This document shows, piece by piece, positions 5,461 through 8,526 of a stretch of 8,526 nt of DNA. A program made the translations under genes and the position numbers. Numbering within the stretch: position 1 is the first letter of the stretch; each line of letters begins with the position of its first letter. The stretch spans positions 1 to 8,526 of the forward strand of contig JBEBRN010000105.1 in the NCBI GenBank assembly GCA_040394775.1, read 5' to 3'. Below the pieces are notes generated by a model. That model saw only the letters and a list, made by a program, of their open reading frames with translations. It made no database searches and was not told the DNA's origin. The DNA comes from 40-80 sp040394775. Its GTDB lineage: Bacteria; Bacteroidota; Bacteroidia; Flavobacteriales_D; Crocinitomicaceae.

Positions 5461-6294
5461 CTAATATTTTACTCTTCTTGTCATACCTTGCTCTTTTCTA
5501 ATTTTGTTTTCTGTATATTTTCTTTTACCAGTCAAACCTACGGTGTCTGTTTCTACTTTATCTTGACTTATTCTGTACATTTTATCATCTACATCTTTAA
5601 AAATGTAGCTATCCTTTTTATCTTGAGGAGAATCTTTACCCTCCATACCGTAATATGCATGAATTAATTCATGAGCCAAGGCTATTCTAAATGGTGTTAA
5701 CATATTTACGCTCTTTCCGTCAATTGGACTTTCTGATAACACATAATCAAAATTTCTAAAATTTATAAAAACATTTTGATCTTTTCCTACACCGTTTGAC
5801 TCATCACTTTTCGGAACACCTGCGACTCCTTTATTCCTATTTTTACCATCTGTTTGATAAATTGTTACACTTTTTTCATGATTAATTAAATCCTTTACTA
5901 GTCCAGTGCCATTGTCTAAATTTCTATTACAATTAGTCGAGTTTTTGAAATCTATAATGACTCTATTTCCTTTAAGAACAAGTTTGTCATTTGTTAAAGT
6001 TTGCAGATATAATAATGTTTTAATCCTTTGAACCTTATTTCCTGCGACACGAATTGTATCTCCTAGTAAATCTTGATATAATATCGGATTATTTGCATAC
6101 GTTGCATACGGACTTATCGCTGGATTTGGTTTTGGGTCTAAATTCCACCTTCTACCTAGTCGGCTATCATATTGCCAGAATTCTGCTGTGTAGCTGCTTC
6201 CTTTTCCAGAAACTTCGTCTACTTTCTCTTGCCCTTGAAAGGCGTAACGATAACTATATACTTTTGCTGAAGAAGTCTTTATTCTTGTTCTCAT
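5461..6294 (-). CDS. Orphan RHS tip CT2: RHS core fragment plus M91/NleD-like zinc metallopeptidase toxin
   Basis: From ATG 6294 (an in-frame TTG at 6324 adds ten residues) this is a 277-residue cassette. Residues 1-14 are the orphan leader MRTRIKTSSAKVYS. Residues 15-78 are an RHS core of a different subtype (YRYAFQGQEKVDE, QYDSRLGRRWNLDPKP). The tip contains ALAHELIHAYYG with His208, Glu209 and His212, a likely third ligand Glu248 in KVETDTVGL, and the signature TENKIRKEQGMTRR at the C-terminus. This combination is that of Peptidase M91, the family of the E. coli effector NleD, which is also found as tips of polymorphic toxins. It would cleave a protein in the target cell. Imm2 follows after 5 nt. 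This is the best-identified toxin in the array. Confidence 0.85.
   Translation of the reverse strand: MRTRIKTSSAKVYSYRYAFQGQEKVDEVSGKGSSYTAEFWQYDSRLGRRWNLDPKPNPAISPYATYANNPILYQDLLGDTIRVAGNKVQRIKTLLYLQTLTNDKLVLKGNRVIIDFKNSTNCNRNLDNGTGLVKDLINHEKSVTIYQTDGKNRNKGVAGVPKSDESNGVGKDQNVFINFRNFDYVLSESPIDGKSVNMLTPFRIALAHELIHAYYGMEGKDSPQDKKDSYIFKDVDDKMYRISQDKVETDTVGLTGKRKYTENKIRKEQGMTRRVKY
6061..6252 (-). repeat. RHS core homology block of CT2 (divergent subtype)
   Basis: It has YRYAFQGQEK, QYDSRLGRRWNLDPKP and YATYANNPILYQDLLGD in place of GMEKDD, GARM, GRWLTIDP and DPDG in the other four blocks. It is homologous in layout but clearly the least similar at both DNA and protein level. Confidence 0.85.
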
Positions 6295-6377
6295 CGTAGC
6301 GATATGTTTCTGACTGGTTCTCAATTTAGTATTTTAAATTAGAAAAGTGCTTTTCTGAGGAAATATTAAATGTTGTG
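6279..6377 (-). repeat. Leader repeat B before CT2
   Basis: This is the second copy of the leader at 4774-4876. It fills the gap between the end of Imm1 (6385) and the CT2 start. Similarity falls in blocks (around the ATG, CTCAATTT, TATTTTA, AAGTG, ATGTTGTG) rather than as long identities, so the two copies are older than the core-block identities between CT3, CT4 and CT5. Confidence 0.65.
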
Positions 6378-6384
6378 TAAATTT

Positions 6385-6927
6385 CTAATTTATTTCATAC
6401 ATCATATCCTTTCTTAGTAAAAGTTGACCATCACTATTTTCTAGTCCTATTATGCCAAATTCATAATTAAAAATATAAGTTGGCAAATGTGATATATCCA
6501 TGTTTTTTGGAGGTATGAGCTCGAAAATATAATTCCTGCTATGTTCCCAAAAACAAGCGTGAGACCAATGTATAGAATAGGATATCCCACTAATTTCGAT
6601 AGTTCCGATGTAATTTATATTCTGATAAAAAAACAAAATCCATTCATTATTATTTTTTATATACCATCGATTGTTTTTCCCTTTTTTAAATTCATAACCA
6701 ACATCAAGGTTATTATTTAAAAGTCCCTTATCTATAAAAGTTGAATCACTAGTAAATTCTCTAATACTATAAAACTCGAACTCTTTTCCAATATATAATC
6801 CTGTACTTTTAATGTAAATAGGATTTTTAACTTCAAAGTGATAAGTAATTTCTTTTCCTTGAGCTAATATGTGGCTATTAAAAAGAAACACAATCATTAT
6901 TGGGATAATTAATAAGTATTTATACAT
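6385..6927 (-). CDS. Secreted putative immunity protein for CT1 (Imm1)
   Basis: This is a 180-residue protein of no family I recognise. It begins MYKYLLIIPIMIVFLFNSHILAQ, a clear Sec signal peptide with likely cleavage after LAQ (residue 23). The mature chain is beta-rich and aromatic-rich, with IYIKSTGLYIGKEFEFYSI, NNRWYIKNNNEWILFFYQ, ISYSIHWSHACFWEHSRNY, and a C-terminal YEFGIIGLENSDGQLLLR. A single Cys is present, so disulphide bonding within the chain is unlikely. ATG 6927 is 7 nt downstream of the stop of the main RHS gene, so the pair probably forms one transcript. Immunity to the HEAIH tip is inferred from position; the signal peptide implies protection in the periplasm. Confidence 0.75.
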   Translation of the reverse strand: MYKYLLIIPIMIVFLFNSHILAQGKEITYHFEVKNPIYIKSTGLYIGKEFEFYSIREFTSDSTFIDKGLLNNNLDVGYEFKKGKNNRWYIKNNNEWILFFYQNINYIGTIEISGISYSIHWSHACFWEHSRNYIFELIPPKNMDISHLPTYIFNYEFGIIGLENSDGQLLLRKDMMYEIN

Positions 6928-6934
6928 AATATTA

Positions 6935-8526
6935 TTATTTTTGACTATTGCTTTCCTGAGGAGGTGGAATATTGATAACTTCTCTTGATTTCTCTTTCCA
7001 AACTATATTAGAAATAGATTTTTGCCAATTTGAAAATTCTTCTTCATAAGTGGTGCCTTTTTCATTTACTATGCCATTTAAATATTCTTTAAATCCACTT
7101 GATTTCTCTAAACCTTCCCAAGAGAGTTGAATTAGCTGTTCATCTTTATATCCTAAATTGTTATCAGTATTATATTCTTTCAAGCCTTCTAAAATATTAT
7201 TTTGGTATTTTGAAAACGAATTGTGATTTTTATCATCTTTTTTAAATGTTGTACTAATTTGGGCATGAATAGCTTCATGTATTAATGTCTTTACCATTGC
7301 AATTTCAGTTCTCTCGAATGTAATTATTGTAAATGTATGTTCTCCAAAATCTTCACCCCTCGTTGTCTTCTCACCATAATAAGAGTTTGATTCAACACCT
7401 ACGATACTTGTTGATACTGCTTTACCATTTAATTTCTGCGTACTTGTCTTTTTTGATGAGTATGTTGTGGCAGTTGCTCCATCAGTAATTTTATCATCCT
7501 CTCCATAAAACAATTTAAAATTAAATTCACTATTACCTTTGAATCTAGATAGTATCTTATTGAATGTTGAATTTTTTTCTAAAAGATTCTGATATAAAGG
7601 GCCAAATGGGGACTTCATGAAACTTGGTTGTGGTTCTAATAATCTACCATCTGAATCAATTATAAATATTGGATTATTTCCAAAAGCGGAATAAGGAGAC
7701 ATACTTTTATATGTTCCAGCCAACGGGTCAATCGTCAACCATCTTCCTAAACGTGTATCCAACATTCTCGCACCATAGTCATAGCTATTTCCTTTACCTT
7801 TGATTTGGTCATCCTTCTCCATTCCATTAAATCCGTAACGGTAAGTGCTTTCAACATCTTTGCAGACCGTAACCGTGGACACATCTTCATACGAAATCAG
7901 TACATCATCTACTTGGAAATAACAGAATGGCGAAGCACTGGTCATGTAAAACTCAATCTTATAAGTTGCCCCTGGTGTGCTTGGCGTAAAACTAAGGCTG
8001 TATGTTCCTGCTGTGGTGTAACTTCCATTCGCAACAATGTTATTGGAGTTATCTCGGACACGCACTTTAATCGGTTTAGGAGTCGAGCTTGGAGGCCAAA
8101 GCACAATCGTTGCACACGTGTTACCAATAATTTCAAAACTAACGTCATGAACGCCTGTCCCTACTGTAAACGATTTGGTTGCACCGATGATTTTGGCTTT
8201 AACGTTAGGATTGCTTACCTGCATATTTCCTGAAACATAGGTCACCAATCCGTTGCCCATAGCTGTCCAACTGCCCCAAGAACTAAATCCTTCTTCGAGT
8301 GGCTTTTGGGTGGTATGAGTGGTTGAATCGTGACAAATGGTTTGCTTCCCGTCAAATGTTCTTCCTGTGAGCATCACACCAAATGGTGAGTAGTCATACG
8401 AAGACATGATGCTTGCTTGCCAATAATCAACCGTTCCACCGTTGTCATGTGGGATAGGCTTGTCAGAGAGCACTGTCAATACATTCCCTAAGTGGTTCGA
8501 GAATTCATACCGCTTGTTTCCAAGCG
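6935..8526 (-). CDS. 3' end of the main RHS-repeat toxin gene, with inserted beta-rich domain and HExxH metallopeptidase tip (CT1)
   Basis: The frame is open to the window edge: upstream of TTG 8479 it still reads RYEFSNHLGNVLTVLSDKP, classic RHS core, so this is a C-terminal fragment. Counting from that TTG, residues 1-42 are core (SSYDYSPFGVMLTGRTF). About 46-206 are an inserted beta-rich domain (GFSSWGSW ... YFQVDDVLISYE) resembling jelly-roll/carbohydrate-binding modules. Residues 213-278 are the terminal core (YRYGFNGMEKDDQ to DSDG). From 279 on is the toxin tip. The tip has TLIHEAIHAQ, with His401, Glu402 and His405, and a possible downstream Glu ligand in LSWEGLEKS, suggesting a zinc peptidase. 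In RHS proteins the core forms a shell that holds the tip; secretion machinery and start lie outside the window. Imm1 follows after 7 nt. Codon composition shifts to markedly more AT within the tip. Confidence 0.9.
   Translation of the reverse strand, partial: LGNKRYEFSNHLGNVLTVLSDKPIPHDNGGTVDYWQASIMSSYDYSPFGVMLTGRTFDGKQTICHDSTTHTTQKPLEEGFSSWGSWTAMGNGLVTYVSGNMQVSNPNVKAKIIGATKSFTVGTGVHDVSFEIIGNTCATIVLWPPSSTPKPIKVRVRDNSNNIVANGSYTTAGTYSLSFTPSTPGATYKIEFYMTSASPFCYFQVDDVLISYEDVSTVTVCKDVESTYRYGFNGMEKDDQIKGKGNSYDYGARMLDTRLGRWLTIDPLAGTYKSMSPYSAFGNNPIFIIDSDGRLLEPQPSFMKSPFGPLYQNLLEKNSTFNKILSRFKGNSEFNFKLFYGEDDKITDGATATTYSSKKTSTQKLNGKAVSTSIVGVESNSYYGEKTTRGEDFGEHTFTIITFERTEIAMVKTLIHEAIHAQISTTFKKDDKNHNSFSKYQNNILEGLKEYNTDNNLGYKDEQLIQLSWEGLEKSSGFKEYLNGIVNEKGTTYEEEFSNWQKSISNIVWKEKSREVINIPPPQESNSQK
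7646..7843 (-). repeat. Terminal RHS core block of the main gene (recombination target)
   Basis: It encodes YRYGFNGMEKDDQ through DSDG immediately before the tip. It is the parent-like copy of the blocks in the four orphan cassettes and is closest to CT5 (about 7 mismatches in 111 nt). Homologous recombination here would swap the tip while keeping the frame. Confidence 0.9.

Noticed and set aside
5256..6299. Plus-strand ORFs at 5256-5450 and 6054-6299
   Set aside because: Antisense to Imm2 and to the CT2 core; no start context or recognisable product.
371..6377. Leader repeats as a CRISPR array, or as insertion-sequence ends
   Set aside because: Copies are more than a kilobase apart with whole genes between them, vary in length, and no transposase or target-site duplication is seen.
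7805..8233. Plus-strand ORF (142 codons) and an alternative minus-frame ORF at 7942-8148
   Set aside because: Both overlap the inserted domain of the main RHS gene, whose frame is continuous from the window edge through the core; these are shadows.
8477..8479. TTG at 8479 as the start of the main RHS gene
   Set aside because: The same frame upstream encodes typical RHS core (RYEFSNHLGNV) to the window edge, so the gene is simply cut by the window.

Overview
This AT-rich window looks like part of a Bacteroidota chromosome. The clues are low GC, RHS/YD-repeat core sequence of the Bacteroidota type (YRYGFNGMEKDD...GRWLTIDP...NPI...DPDG), no clear Shine-Dalgarno motifs, and lipoprotein and Sec signals with small A/S/G residues before Cys or the cleavage site. 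The genus cannot be told from the sequence.

Almost everything lies on the minus strand and forms one polymorphic-toxin locus. At the right edge (8526 to 6935) is the 3' end of a large RHS-repeat gene that continues beyond the window. It carries an inserted beta-rich domain, the end of the RHS core, and a variable tip with an HExxH metallopeptidase motif. Downstream, in the same orientation, are four short 'orphan' tip cassettes. Each has a conserved ATG, a 14-residue leader, about 65 residues of RHS core copied from the end of the large gene, and a different toxin tip. Their core blocks start at 7843 (main gene), 6252, 4747, 3245 and 1890, a spacing of about 1.35-1.6 kb. Every tip is followed within -8 to +7 nt by a small gene that is probably its immunity gene.

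The tips, in transcription order, are: an HEAIH metallopeptidase-like domain; an M91/NleD-like zinc peptidase (HELIHA ... TENKIR); a protein with an HExxxH-spaced motif; and two related serine hydrolases of lipase type (SHSKG and SHSMG). The five partner genes share no obvious similarity. Four carry Sec or lipoprotein signals and one is a three-helix membrane protein, so the toxins probably act in or from the periplasm.

The cassettes are separated by two families of leader repeat. Family A (before CT4 and CT5, plus a solo copy at the end of the array) contains a hairpin whose paired bases differ compatibly between copies. Family B lies before CT2 and CT3. The CT4 core block is a mosaic, identical to CT5 over 54 nt and to CT3 over the adjoining 51 nt, which is direct evidence of recombination between cassettes.

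At the left edge, on the plus strand, is the 3' end of an unrelated gene (2-196), possibly an arylamine N-acetyltransferase. It converges on the array across about 245 nt of non-coding DNA. I saw no tRNA, rRNA, transposase or CRISPR.
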